Shown piece after piece: positions 26,187 through 34,959 of a DNA stretch of 64,000 nt; the stretch's first letter is position 1; every line of letters begins with the position of its first letter. Under the pieces are notes generated by a model. The model did no database searches. It was not told the origin of the DNA and saw only the letters and a list, made by a program, of their open reading frames with translations. A program made the position numbers and the translations under genes. The stretch lies in NCBI RefSeq assembly GCF_047238305.1, contig NZ_JBDFMO010000001.1:4526001-4590000 (forward strand), given 5' to 3'. Source of the DNA: Ferdinandcohnia sp047238305 (GTDB lineage Bacteria; Bacillota; Bacilli; Bacillales; Bacillaceae_L).

Positions 26187-27110
26187 ATGACAAGCAACAA
26201 CAATTTAATGTGCGATTTAGAAACAGGAGTATGTGGAGTAGCAGGAGATGAAGAGATGGAGATAATTGATTTGAACGAACCTACAAAGACAATCGATCTT
26301 TACTATGTAACTGACCCAATTTGCTCCCATTGCTGGGCACTTGAACCTACCTTCCGCCGGTTCAAAGAACAGTATGGACATTATTTCAATTTCCACACTG
26401 TTTTAGGCGGTTTACTTGAAAAATGGCATGGTGGACCGGTTGATCCGGCAAATGGGATCTTTGGACCTGCAGACGTAGCTGGGCACTGGAGAGAAGTTGG
26501 CGAATATTCACGTATGCCAATTGATGGATCATTAATGATTGACAATCCTGTTCAATCTTCCTTCCCACCATCTCGGGTATACAAAGTGATCCAAAAAAAT
26601 CATGGTGATGACAAAGCAAATGAATATTTACGCCATGCTAGAGAAGAACTCTTTGCCTTCAATCAAAATATTGCCGAAAAGTCTGTGATGATTAAAAATG
26701 TCAATAACTTAGGGCTAGACGGAGAAGCAATCGTAAATGAAGCAGAAACTGAAGCGGGCCAACAACTATTAAACGAAGACTTTGCTCTCGCAGCAAAACT
26801 TGGTGCTAGAGGATTTCCAACCATTATCATGGTGAACGAGGAAAATAAAGGAGTTAAAATTGTGGGCAGCCGTTCATTGGACTACTATGTATCTGGACTA
26901 TCTAAAATGATAGGTGAAGAAGAACCACAAGCAAAGCAGCAACCTGCGTTATCTAAGTTACTTGAAAAAGAACTTCTTTTTGCGAAAGAAATTGAAGTGA
27001 TGTATGACTTGGAACCGTCAGAGCTTCAGGCTTTTGTTGAGGAGCAATTAAACACAGAGACTTATGAAGAAAAAGAACTTCTTGGTGAAAAATATTTTAT
27101 GAAAAAATAA
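26187..27110 (+). CDS. DsbA-family thioredoxin-fold protein (SpxH/FrnE-like)
   Basis: A 307-residue protein with the thioredoxin-like DsbA fold: LYYVTDPICSHCWALEPTFRRF at about residues 35-56 contains a Cys-Ser-His-Cys active site, and RGFPTIIMV near residue 210 supplies the cis-proline. The layout resembles YjbH/SpxH, the adaptor that delivers Spx to ClpXP, and also FrnE-type isomerases; I cannot decide between them. The ATG at 26187 follows GAGGGA; a TTG seven codons earlier is less likely. Divergent from a TetR regulator that likely controls it. Possibly a thiol-stress or aromatic-stress response protein. Confidence 0.8.
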   Translation: MTSNNNLMCDLETGVCGVAGDEEMEIIDLNEPTKTIDLYYVTDPICSHCWALEPTFRRFKEQYGHYFNFHTVLGGLLEKWHGGPVDPANGIFGPADVAGHWREVGEYSRMPIDGSLMIDNPVQSSFPPSRVYKVIQKNHGDDKANEYLRHAREELFAFNQNIAEKSVMIKNVNNLGLDGEAIVNEAETEAGQQLLNEDFALAAKLGARGFPTIIMVNEENKGVKIVGSRSLDYYVSGLSKMIGEEEPQAKQQPALSKLLEKELLFAKEIEVMYDLEPSELQAFVEEQLNTETYEEKELLGEKYFMKK

Positions 27111-27140
27111 TGGGACATAGGGACAGATACACTGTCCCTT
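27111..27140. repeat. dispersed palindrome, copy 1 of a pair
   Basis: Core GGGACAGATACACTGTCCC directly after the stop of the DsbA-like gene. Confidence 0.7.
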
Positions 27141-27157
27141 GTTTTCATGAGAATTTT

Positions 27158-27185
27158 GGGACGCGGGACCTGTCCCCGCGTCCCA
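27158..27185. repeat. dispersed palindrome, copy 2, strong hairpin
   Basis: Arms TGGGACGCGGG and CCCGCGTCCCA pair perfectly around a six to seven base loop, ending exactly where the stop codon of the convergent pirin gene begins. It could terminate transcription between the two convergent genes, though no T run is present. Confidence 0.75.
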
Positions 27186-27923
27186 CTAATATGCTCTTTT
27201 CCCACTAATCGTTCCCTCCATCGACACTGGTGCATTCATGTCGACAAAGAATAGCAATACAGTTGTATCTTCTACTGCAGTTATTGGAGGTAGAGGCTCT
27301 ACTAAATCCGTAACAGCTTCCATTTTTTGAATCTGAATGTCCCCGATACTTAACTCACCATCCAAGACATATAAAAATGGTTGCAACCCTTGATAGACAG
27401 GGATATCTAATTGATCTCCTTGCTTCGGATGTGCATCAAGAATATAGACATTTTGTCTAACTTTCAGTCGCGCCTGACTTTCTTCAGGTCCCACCATCAA
27501 ATACCAGTCCCGATTGCGAATTGGCTTTTCATGAAATTGAATAGTTGGTTCAAGATCGGTTTCATGAGGTCGAACAAAAATTTGCAGCATTTCGACTTGA
27601 TCATTTTTCACCTTTTCCTCATGCCAAAAGCTCCGACCTGCGTTCATCATCATTAAGTGTCCAGGCGTTATCGGCACCTCTATACCAGTTGAATCCTTAT
27701 GATGCATCGTACCACGCCATACATAGCTCAGAATCTCATCGTTCACATGCTCATGCATCTTTATCGTTAGTCCTTTTTTCATCACAGCATGATCGATAAT
27801 ACTTAATGGGCCGAACGCAAAATCTTCATTCTCCACTAAAATATCACCCGGCTGTATACGTGTGATTGTAAATGGCCCCTTGTATGGTTGCCAATGCTTT
27901 TGTGCAGAAAGTTTTTGTAACAT
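27186..27923 (-). CDS. pirin-family cupin protein
   Basis: A 245-residue double-cupin protein. The pirin pattern is visible in FGPLSIIDHAVMKKG and HEHVNDEILSYVWRGTMHHKDS (metal ligands His, His, Glu), with ITPGHLMMMNAGRSFWHEE continuing the N-terminal cupin. Some family members have quercetin 2,3-dioxygenase activity; others act in regulation or stress. It has a typical length for the YhhW/pirin group. ATG follows GGTGGCC. Convergent with the DsbA-like gene. Specific role unknown. Confidence 0.85.
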   Translation of the reverse strand: MLQKLSAQKHWQPYKGPFTITRIQPGDILVENEDFAFGPLSIIDHAVMKKGLTIKMHEHVNDEILSYVWRGTMHHKDSTGIEVPITPGHLMMMNAGRSFWHEEKVKNDQVEMLQIFVRPHETDLEPTIQFHEKPIRNRDWYLMVGPEESQARLKVRQNVYILDAHPKQGDQLDIPVYQGLQPFLYVLDGELSIGDIQIQKMEAVTDLVEPLPPITAVEDTTVLLFFVDMNAPVSMEGTISGKRAY

Positions 27924-28066
27924 GGTTGGCCACCTTTTGTTTTGTTTTTTATACTATAGCACTTGGATAAAATAACTATCTCCATATCAATAGTTTTTAA
28001 ATAATTTATGTTATTGAATCCTTTGCACTATATGTCAATTTTCAATCTAAAAAAATCCAAAAATAC

Positions 28067-30265
28067 TTACATCAGTTCAGATGAATTGAAGTCAAAGAGA
28101 TGGTATAGTTTATAAGCCATTAAGAGCTCAAAACGTACTTCTGCATCATTTAAATCTACATTTAATAGCTCTGCGATGCGATCAATCCGATATTCGAGCG
28201 TGCTTCGGTGAATAAATAATGCATTAGAGGCTTCCCTTACGTTTCCATTATGAAGTAGAAAAACCTTTAATGTCCTGAAAAGATCAACATTATTTTTATC
28301 TGAATACTGTATTAATGTGCCTAGGTTTTTCTTGATAAATAATCTGGCCGATTGCGCATCACTTGTATTACTTAAAATGGTATAGGTCCCAAGGTTATCA
28401 TATATGGCATAGCCACCATTCGGATTGCGGTTCATAATGACATTCTTTGCTTTTGAGGCTTTCATGTAACTATCGTAGTAGTCATCTAGTTTTGATATAT
28501 TGCCGCCAATTCCTACATAAAGATTGAGCGTAGGTTCCACTTTATTAATAACTTCAGACATACTTGCATAGAGTCGTTCCCAGAAGTTTTGCTCGTTCGG
28601 TGTTTGAACAATGATGATAAAATCATCACTTTTACGGCTAAAAATGATGTTTTTATAATGAAAGGATAAATCAGACTTTATTTGATCCCAAACCCTTGAT
28701 TTTTTCGCTTCAATCAACACGATATTATCATCATCTTCTGTTAAGTAGGAGCATACTACAACTGTATGGGGTTCAAGTATATCCCAATTGGTTAGAGTCG
28801 CATATTGTATGATTTTCTCTGGGTTTTCAATCGTCTTAGTGAACAATTGATTGATGAAACCTTCCTGAATTTGTTCTTTTGTATCCAGAACGAGTTTTTG
28901 TTTAATAAATTCAATTGCGTACACATTTAAAACATAGTCAATCGTTAGGCGAATGAGACGGTGCATTTTTTTCTGGTATAGACTTACGATCATATACCCC
29001 AGAGCCTGAGTTCCCTGTAAAATGGGGAGTACATGCAAGTCTGTGTCATTCACTGTAATTGTCAAATTCTCAGCTCTAAGCTTTGTGATTTCGTTTTTCA
29101 TCTTCTTGATTTCATGTTGGTATCCGTTTTGAAGATGTCTTTCCTCTCCTTTTACCTTTGAGGTGATCGGATTCATAAACCTATCATATAAAAATACTGT
29201 ACTATCAATCATGGCGCTTATTGTATTTGTAATCTCAACCAAATCCGCACCTTTTACTGTCTTTTTCACTAATTCCTGTTGATGCTCTAAAATGGTTTCA
29301 AGACTTTTTTTACTTTCGTATTCAAACTTATAAAGTCTTGCGTTTTCGATTTGCATGGAAACAAAGTCCGAAACAAATTTCAGAAATTCCAGGTCCTCTT
29401 CGGTAAAATACCCTTCTCCACCGGTCGTTACATAAATAACTCCAATTGTCTTTAAATTAACAAGTAAAGGAACTGTGAGTTCAGTTCCTCCTGAAACCTC
29501 AACATATGGAAAATAGGAATCCAATGATTTATTTGAATTTATTTTTATCTTAATTGGATGTCCAACTGGCCCATACCATGGGGGGTGGAGATCAAAGCAT
29601 GTATTTTCTTCATCATATAAGTAAACACAGGCACCACTTGCTTGAGTCCCTTTACAGGCTCGTTCGACGACCTTCTCGATAATATGATTAATTGAAGAGT
29701 TCGGGAGGATATTCTCTTTAATCCATTCAATCCCCTTCATTTTTCTTTTTTGACTTTCCTTTTCTCGAGCAAGGACCAATGATGATGCAACATCATGCCC
29801 GAACTCTGTAAAAATTTGTTCGGCTTCAATAATTAATGGAATAAATTCACGAAAGCCAATTACGCAAAGTCCAAAGCTTTCGTGAAGATTATGCAGGGGG
29901 ACTGTAAACCATGTTGATAGATTTTCATTCTTAATGGCAGTATGAAAAGCACAGTTCGTTTCTTCACGTTTATCCTTCTGCCACCAAATTGCGTTTTTCA
30001 GAAGTTTAGGAGAGCAGTCCCTGACATCTAAGTGGAGTGTTTGGTCGATTGTGAACTGATCTCCCTTCCAAACCTTGGGGACGAGTCTTCCTTTTTCATA
30101 AAGGACAACTCCTACTAAATCACATGCATATTCCTTATAAAATCCTTCTAATAAGTAATCTAGCGTTTCTTCAATCGTATCAAATGTAACAAGGTGGCGT
30201 GCCATCGCACGTAAATGATTATCTATTTTTTTCATTAACTTCTCTCGTTTTTGAGTTAATTCCAA
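28067..30265 (-). CDS. large GAF-domain PucR-type transcriptional regulator
   Basis: About 732 residues. N-terminal GAF-like sensor regions (about 20-165 and 185-335, with GACVYLYDEEN and TELTVPLLVNLKTIGVIYVTTGG), a coiled-coil linker, a CdaR-like middle domain, and a C-terminal PucR helix-turn-helix (FLLHNGNVREASNALFIH then RSTLEYRIDRIAELLNVDL). It lies 84 bp beyond the acyl-CoA dehydrogenase gene at the end of the beta-oxidation/transport operon and on the same strand, so it is a likely activator of that operon. TTG start chosen, nine bases after AGGTGG. Same architecture as the regulator at 21985-23781, but clearly diverged. Confidence 0.85.
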   Translation of the reverse strand: MELTQKREKLMKKIDNHLRAMARHLVTFDTIEETLDYLLEGFYKEYACDLVGVVLYEKGRLVPKVWKGDQFTIDQTLHLDVRDCSPKLLKNAIWWQKDKREETNCAFHTAIKNENLSTWFTVPLHNLHESFGLCVIGFREFIPLIIEAEQIFTEFGHDVASSLVLAREKESQKRKMKGIEWIKENILPNSSINHIIEKVVERACKGTQASGACVYLYDEENTCFDLHPPWYGPVGHPIKIKINSNKSLDSYFPYVEVSGGTELTVPLLVNLKTIGVIYVTTGGEGYFTEEDLEFLKFVSDFVSMQIENARLYKFEYESKKSLETILEHQQELVKKTVKGADLVEITNTISAMIDSTVFLYDRFMNPITSKVKGEERHLQNGYQHEIKKMKNEITKLRAENLTITVNDTDLHVLPILQGTQALGYMIVSLYQKKMHRLIRLTIDYVLNVYAIEFIKQKLVLDTKEQIQEGFINQLFTKTIENPEKIIQYATLTNWDILEPHTVVVCSYLTEDDDNIVLIEAKKSRVWDQIKSDLSFHYKNIIFSRKSDDFIIIVQTPNEQNFWERLYASMSEVINKVEPTLNLYVGIGGNISKLDDYYDSYMKASKAKNVIMNRNPNGGYAIYDNLGTYTILSNTSDAQSARLFIKKNLGTLIQYSDKNNVDLFRTLKVFLLHNGNVREASNALFIHRSTLEYRIDRIAELLNVDLNDAEVRFELLMAYKLYHLFDFNSSELM

Positions 30266-30349
30266 AATATATCGCCACCTTCTACCCCTATTTTCTATAT
30301 TAATTCCACTCTATGCTTTAAATTCCTTCTTCATCATATATAAAAACAA

Positions 30350-31474
30350 CTATTTAAGGATTTCTTTGGCAATTACAACTCGTTGAATCTGATTAGTTCC
30401 TTCATAAATTTGCATGATTTTTGCATCTCTAAAATACTTCTCTACCGGGTAATCACGAATAAATCCATAGCCTCCAAAAATTTGCACGGCATCTGTTGCT
30501 ACCTTCATCGCCGTATCAGATGCAAAGCATTTGGCAAAGGAAGCATGCTTGATGGATGGTGTATTCGATTGTAATAAATGGACGGCTTGATGAACAAGGA
30601 GCCTCGCAGCCTCAATATTCATCGCCATATCAGCAAGCATGAATTGGATGGCTTGAAGATTAGATATCGTTTTTCCAAATTGGGTTCTTTCTTTTGAGTA
30701 AGCAAGCGCGTCCTCATAGGCAGCTTGGGCGATTCCTACCGCTTGAGCCCCGACCATAGGTCTTGCATTCATTAGGCCTTGTAAAAAGATTTTTAAGCCT
30801 TCACCTTCCGCACCAATACGGTTTGAAGCTGGGACTCGAACGTCTTCGAAAATAACAGATGCAGTATTAGAGGCACGTAAGCCAAGCTTTTTCTCCTTGC
30901 CCCCCACCTGTAGCCCTTCTGAATCTCGCTCTACAACAAAAGCAGTAAAACCACTATCTTTAACATGGGTTAACACAACAAAAAAGTCAGCATAGCTTGC
31001 ATTTGTAATAAAGCATTTTTCTCCATTTAATATGTACTCTTCACCACTTCTGATTGCAGACGTTTTTAAGGAACTAACATCACTACCAGCACCTGGTTCA
31101 GTCAGGGCAAAAGAAGCAAACTTCCCTTCTCTTGTTAGTGGCGGAAGATATTTTTTCTTAAGCTCTTCACTTCCCCCTACAAGGATAGGATATGAGGAAA
31201 GAGAGTTCGCTTCGATACTTGTTGCAACACTCGCACATGCTCGTGCAATTTCTTCAACGATCAAAGCGTGAGAGAGCTTATCGATTCCTGGACCACCATA
31301 TTCTTCAGGTATTGCTAGGTTCGATAAACCTACTTCATGTAATCTTCTTATGATTTCTAACGGAAATTCTTCTTCCTCATCATACTGTCGTGCAAACGGT
31401 GTAATTTCATTCTTTGCGATGTCACGTGCAAAGCTCCTTATTGTTTGCTGTTCGTCTGTTACGATAAAACTCAC
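30350..31474 (-). CDS. acyl-CoA dehydrogenase
   Basis: A 374-residue flavoenzyme. FALTEPGAGSDVSSLKT (about residue 125) and KCFITNASYADFFVV are FAD-contact segments, and the C-terminus has IFGGYGFIRDYPVEKYFRDAK then MQIYEGTNQIQR, whose Glu is the catalytic base of short/medium-chain acyl-CoA dehydrogenases. It introduces the alpha-beta double bond in an acyl-CoA, passing electrons to ETF. GTG start behind AAGGGTGA. It is the last enzyme gene of the operon starting at 40642, after the ABC importer genes. Substrate chain unknown. Confidence 0.92.
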   Translation of the reverse strand: MSFIVTDEQQTIRSFARDIAKNEITPFARQYDEEEEFPLEIIRRLHEVGLSNLAIPEEYGGPGIDKLSHALIVEEIARACASVATSIEANSLSSYPILVGGSEELKKKYLPPLTREGKFASFALTEPGAGSDVSSLKTSAIRSGEEYILNGEKCFITNASYADFFVVLTHVKDSGFTAFVVERDSEGLQVGGKEKKLGLRASNTASVIFEDVRVPASNRIGAEGEGLKIFLQGLMNARPMVGAQAVGIAQAAYEDALAYSKERTQFGKTISNLQAIQFMLADMAMNIEAARLLVHQAVHLLQSNTPSIKHASFAKCFASDTAMKVATDAVQIFGGYGFIRDYPVEKYFRDAKIMQIYEGTNQIQRVVIAKEILK

Positions 31475-31487
31475 TTATATCACCCTT

Positions 31488-32219
31488 CTATATGACATTC
31501 TCCGTATAGCCTAAGTATGTGGATTGAACTAGTGGATTTTGAATTAATTCATCTGCTCTGCCTTCAAGGACAAATTTGCCCCGGTCCATAACATATGCTC
31601 GATTAGCAACACTCAAGGCTGCTTTTACATTTTGTTCAACTAGGATCACCATTGCTCCAAACTCATCCCTAATTTGCTTCATAATATCAAGGATCTCTTT
31701 TACAATTAATGGCGCTAATCCCATTGAAGGCTCATCTAGAAGGATCACTTTTGGATCAGACATCAATGCCCTTGCAATGGCCAGCATTTGCTGCTCTCCT
31801 CCACTTAATGTTCCTGCAACGCTATTCATATGCTTCTGTAAACCCGGAAACATCTCAATCATTCTGTCTATTTTGGTGGCAACAATCTGTTTTTCTTTTC
31901 GGTATTTAAAATACATTCCTAGAATCAGATTTTCCTTAACTGTTAGATTCGAAAAGATTTGACGTCCTTCAGGAACAAGAGAAATTCCTTGTTCGACTAC
32001 TTTATGAGACTTCACTCTCGTTAAAGATGTATCATTATAAAAGACTTCACCTTCCGTTGGCTTGTAGATACCCGAAATCGTTCCGAGTAAAGTGCTTTTT
32101 CCCGCTCCATTCGCCCCGATAATCGAAATAATTTCGCTAGGATTCACAACTAGATTGATTCCATCTATTCCTTTAACTCTACCATGATAGGTTGTAAGAT
32201 TGGTTGTGCGGAGTGTCAT
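31488..32219 (-). CDS. livF: ABC transporter ATP-binding protein LivF type
   Basis: A 243-residue ATPase with Walker A GANGAGKSTLL at about 35-45, signature LSGGEQQMLAIARAL and Walker B VILLDEPSMGL. The LivF type is recognised from LVPEGRQIFSNLTVKENL. It is the second ATPase of a branched-chain/hydrophobic amino acid (HAAT) importer, a family that also carries aromatic acids. Start overlaps the LivG stop by four bases. Confidence 0.93.
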   Translation of the reverse strand: MTLRTTNLTTYHGRVKGIDGINLVVNPSEIISIIGANGAGKSTLLGTISGIYKPTEGEVFYNDTSLTRVKSHKVVEQGISLVPEGRQIFSNLTVKENLILGMYFKYRKEKQIVATKIDRMIEMFPGLQKHMNSVAGTLSGGEQQMLAIARALMSDPKVILLDEPSMGLAPLIVKEILDIMKQIRDEFGAMVILVEQNVKAALSVANRAYVMDRGKFVLEGRADELIQNPLVQSTYLGYTENVI

Positions 32220-32986
32220 AGTACTTCCTCCCCTAAATAAGCAGCAATCACCTTTGGATTTTTCTTGATCTCATCTGGTGTCCCTTCTGCAATCTTGTTT
32301 CCAAAGTCAATTACAACAATCTTATCTGCTATTTTCATGACTGTATTCATGTCATGCTCCACAAATAGAAATGAATAACCTTCTTGCTTCATCTCGAGAA
32401 GGATATCGGCAACCTTTGAGGCTTCTCCATCATTCAGCCCAGCCATTGGCTCATCAAGTAAAACAAGTTTTGGTTTCGAAACGATTGCCCGTGCAATTTC
32501 TAAAAGCTTTTGCAGTCCATATGGTAGGTTTCCTGCAATTTGGTCTGCTTGGTCAAGGATTCCGACCTTATCCAAAGCTTCCTCAGCAAGCTGTTTTGCC
32601 ATTTTATCATCCTTTTTTACCGCATTTGTTCTTAATGCGGCAAGAAAAACATTCGTTTTCATTTGCGGATGAACACCGAGCATTACATTCTCAAGAACGG
32701 TCATATTATCAAAGATTTGAAGGTTTTGAAACGTACGATTAATCCCTTTAGAAGCTAAACTATGAACCGGCGTTCCATTAAGCTTTTCCTCCATAAACCA
32801 AACCTCACCACTAGTACTTGGTAGAACAGAGGAAATCATATTAAATAACGTCGTTTTCCCAGCACCATTCGGACCAATAACAGCAAGTATTTCTCCTTGA
32901 TTCATTGTGAAAGAGACATCGTTTACTGCTACAATTCCCCCGAATCGTTTCGTTAAATGCTTAATCTGCAGGATGGTTGTTTTCAT
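32216..32986 (-). CDS. livG: ABC transporter ATP-binding protein LivG type
   Basis: A 256-residue ATPase: Walker A GPNGAGKTTLFNM at about 36-48, LivG-specific INRTFQNLQIFDNMTVLENV, signature-like NLPYGLQKLLEIARAI, Walker B LVLLDEPMAGLN. The signature reads YGLQK rather than LSGGQ, which is usual for LivG proteins. It energises uptake with LivF. The start lies inside the end of the LivM gene (26-base overlap). Confidence 0.92.
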   Translation of the reverse strand: MKTTILQIKHLTKRFGGIVAVNDVSFTMNQGEILAVIGPNGAGKTTLFNMISSVLPSTSGEVWFMEEKLNGTPVHSLASKGINRTFQNLQIFDNMTVLENVMLGVHPQMKTNVFLAALRTNAVKKDDKMAKQLAEEALDKVGILDQADQIAGNLPYGLQKLLEIARAIVSKPKLVLLDEPMAGLNDGEASKVADILLEMKQEGYSFLFVEHDMNTVMKIADKIVVIDFGNKIAEGTPDEIKKNPKVIAAYLGEEVL

Positions 32987-33995
32987 TTACGACAACGTCC
33001 TCCTTTCTTGTTACCGGACGAACTTTATCTTTAACCCGTTCATAAAGGGTGGCACCTGTTGGGATAAGTCCTTTTGGCATAAACATAACGACAAGGATTA
33101 GGACAAGACCATACACAATGATTTCAACTTCTCCACTTACATTGAATAGCAATGGAAGGTAATCCTTTACCCATTCACCAAGCATCGTCATTAAAAAGGC
33201 GCCTGCTATTGCTCCCCAAATGGATTGAGACCCACCTACTACAACCATTACTAAAAATTGAATAGAGACTAATATGTGAAAGGTAGAAGGTGTAATAAAG
33301 TTCATAAAATGAGCGTACATACTTCCTGCAACTGCCGCAAAAATGGCACTTAATACAAAAATATGAAGTTTAAACTTTGCAACATTGATTCCTAAAGACC
33401 TTGTTGCCACCTCACTATCATGAATGCCTCTTAACACCCTTCCAACATGTGAATGTACAATATTCAGGGAAAATATTACGATTAACACGACAATCCCCCA
33501 AATAAAATAGTAGAAGCTCAACTCTTGTTGTAAAACGAGCCCAAAAAGATTCAATTTTGGGATTCCCGATAAGCCAGCAGCTCCTTTGGTAATATCGGTA
33601 AGTCCTAGTAATAAAATAAATACAATGACATTGACACCAATAGTTGCAAATGCTAAGAAATGTTCTTTCAATTTTAATATAGGAATTCCGATTATAAAGG
33701 CTAACAGGCCAGTTACTAGTACACCAACAATGAGTGCAATCCATGAAGACACTTGATAACTTGTCGTTAAAACTCCTGTAATATAAGCACCTAATCCAAA
33801 GAATGCTGCATGCCCAAGCGATATTTGTCCTGCATACCCCATTAGAAGACTTAATCCAATTGTGACCATGCTATAAATTCCAATTAAGATAAATAGACTT
33901 AGCATATAAGAATTATTGAATAATAATGGAAGAACGATTATCGTGATAAACATGACAATCAGTGGTTTCGTTCGACTAGGATACAACATGTTCAT
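32961..33995 (-). CDS. livM: branched-chain-type ABC permease LivM
   Basis: A 344-residue permease with about ten membrane segments. The family landmark GYAGQISLGHAAFFGLGAYITGVL is at about 53-76 and GVSILGINVAKFKLHIFVLSA-like text follows (RSLGINVAKFKLHIFVLSAIFAA). It forms the channel together with LivH. Start overlaps nothing but is 12 bases after LivH. Substrate probably an aromatic or branched acid. Confidence 0.92.
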   Translation of the reverse strand: MNMLYPSRTKPLIVMFITIIVLPLLFNNSYMLSLFILIGIYSMVTIGLSLLMGYAGQISLGHAAFFGLGAYITGVLTTSYQVSSWIALIVGVLVTGLLAFIIGIPILKLKEHFLAFATIGVNVIVFILLLGLTDITKGAAGLSGIPKLNLFGLVLQQELSFYYFIWGIVVLIVIFSLNIVHSHVGRVLRGIHDSEVATRSLGINVAKFKLHIFVLSAIFAAVAGSMYAHFMNFITPSTFHILVSIQFLVMVVVGGSQSIWGAIAGAFLMTMLGEWVKDYLPLLFNVSGEVEIIVYGLVLILVVMFMPKGLIPTGATLYERVKDKVRPVTRKEDVVVNENNHPAD

Positions 33996-34007
33996 TCACC
34001 CCTCTCC

Positions 34008-34880
34008 TCACACGCGATTCCCAATAACTTTTGACATAATTCCATTTGGTGCAACAAATAGAACAAGTAATAGAATTCCAAAACTTATCGCATCACTGTA
34101 TGAAGTGGAAATATATCCTGCTGAAAAAGATTCAATAATTCCAATTAAAAAGCCTGCAACTACTACAGCAGGAACTTTTGTCATCCCTCCAATAATCATA
34201 GCCATAAAGCCTTTTAATCCAAGCATTAATCCCATATCATAGGTTGCACCTGTTACAGGGGCAATTACAATCCCAGCAATAGCTCCTACGGCTGCACTTA
34301 AGACAAATGCTAATGTAGACATGGATGAGGTATTGATGCCCATTAGCCTAGCAGCTACTGGATTAACAACACATGCTTTTAACGCCGATCCAGTAATTGT
34401 TTTTTCAAAGAAGAAGTAAAGAAGTGCGAGTAAGAAAAATAGAGTACATATGACCCAAATGCTCTGTGGCATTAATACGGCTCCCATAATTTGAATTGGG
34501 TTATTGGCTGAAAAAGCAGGAAGAGACTTCGGATACGTCCCCCAAGCAAATAATCCAATTGCTTTAAGAACCATCGATAATCCAACTGTAATGATAATTA
34601 AGTTGATAAAACTTGCATTTTTCGTTGGTGCGATTGCAAGTTTCTCAATACCAAATCCGATCAATGCAGTACATAACACGGCTAGTAAAATAGCAACATA
34701 TATCGGTAATCCAAGACTGGAAAAAGTGATGCAAAACATCGCGCCAAGCATCGCGAATTCACCTTGGGCAAAGTTAATAATGCCTGTCACATTGTAAATC
34801 GTCACGAACCCTATCGCGATTAATGCATAGATACTTCCGGTAGTTAAGCCTGTAATCAAATATTGAATAACGGCATCCAT
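34008..34880 (-). CDS. livH: branched-chain-type ABC permease LivH
   Basis: A 290-residue permease with about eight membrane segments. The start GLTTGSIYALIAIGFVTIYN and NFAQGEFAMLGA are standard LivH motifs; LRACVVNPVAARLMGIN-like text (SALKACVVNPVAARLMGIN) marks the cytoplasmic loop. Works with LivM, LivG, LivF and the binding protein upstream. ATG behind AAAGGAGGG. Confidence 0.93.
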   Translation of the reverse strand: MDAVIQYLITGLTTGSIYALIAIGFVTIYNVTGIINFAQGEFAMLGAMFCITFSSLGLPIYVAILLAVLCTALIGFGIEKLAIAPTKNASFINLIIITVGLSMVLKAIGLFAWGTYPKSLPAFSANNPIQIMGAVLMPQSIWVICTLFFLLALLYFFFEKTITGSALKACVVNPVAARLMGINTSSMSTLAFVLSAAVGAIAGIVIAPVTGATYDMGLMLGLKGFMAMIIGGMTKVPAVVVAGFLIGIIESFSAGYISTSYSDAISFGILLLVLFVAPNGIMSKVIGNRV

Positions 34881-34959
34881 TGTAACCCTCCTTTAACGAA
34901 AGAACTCAGAAAGCATGCATGACTCACATCATACATGCTTCAATTGACTATCTACGAAA

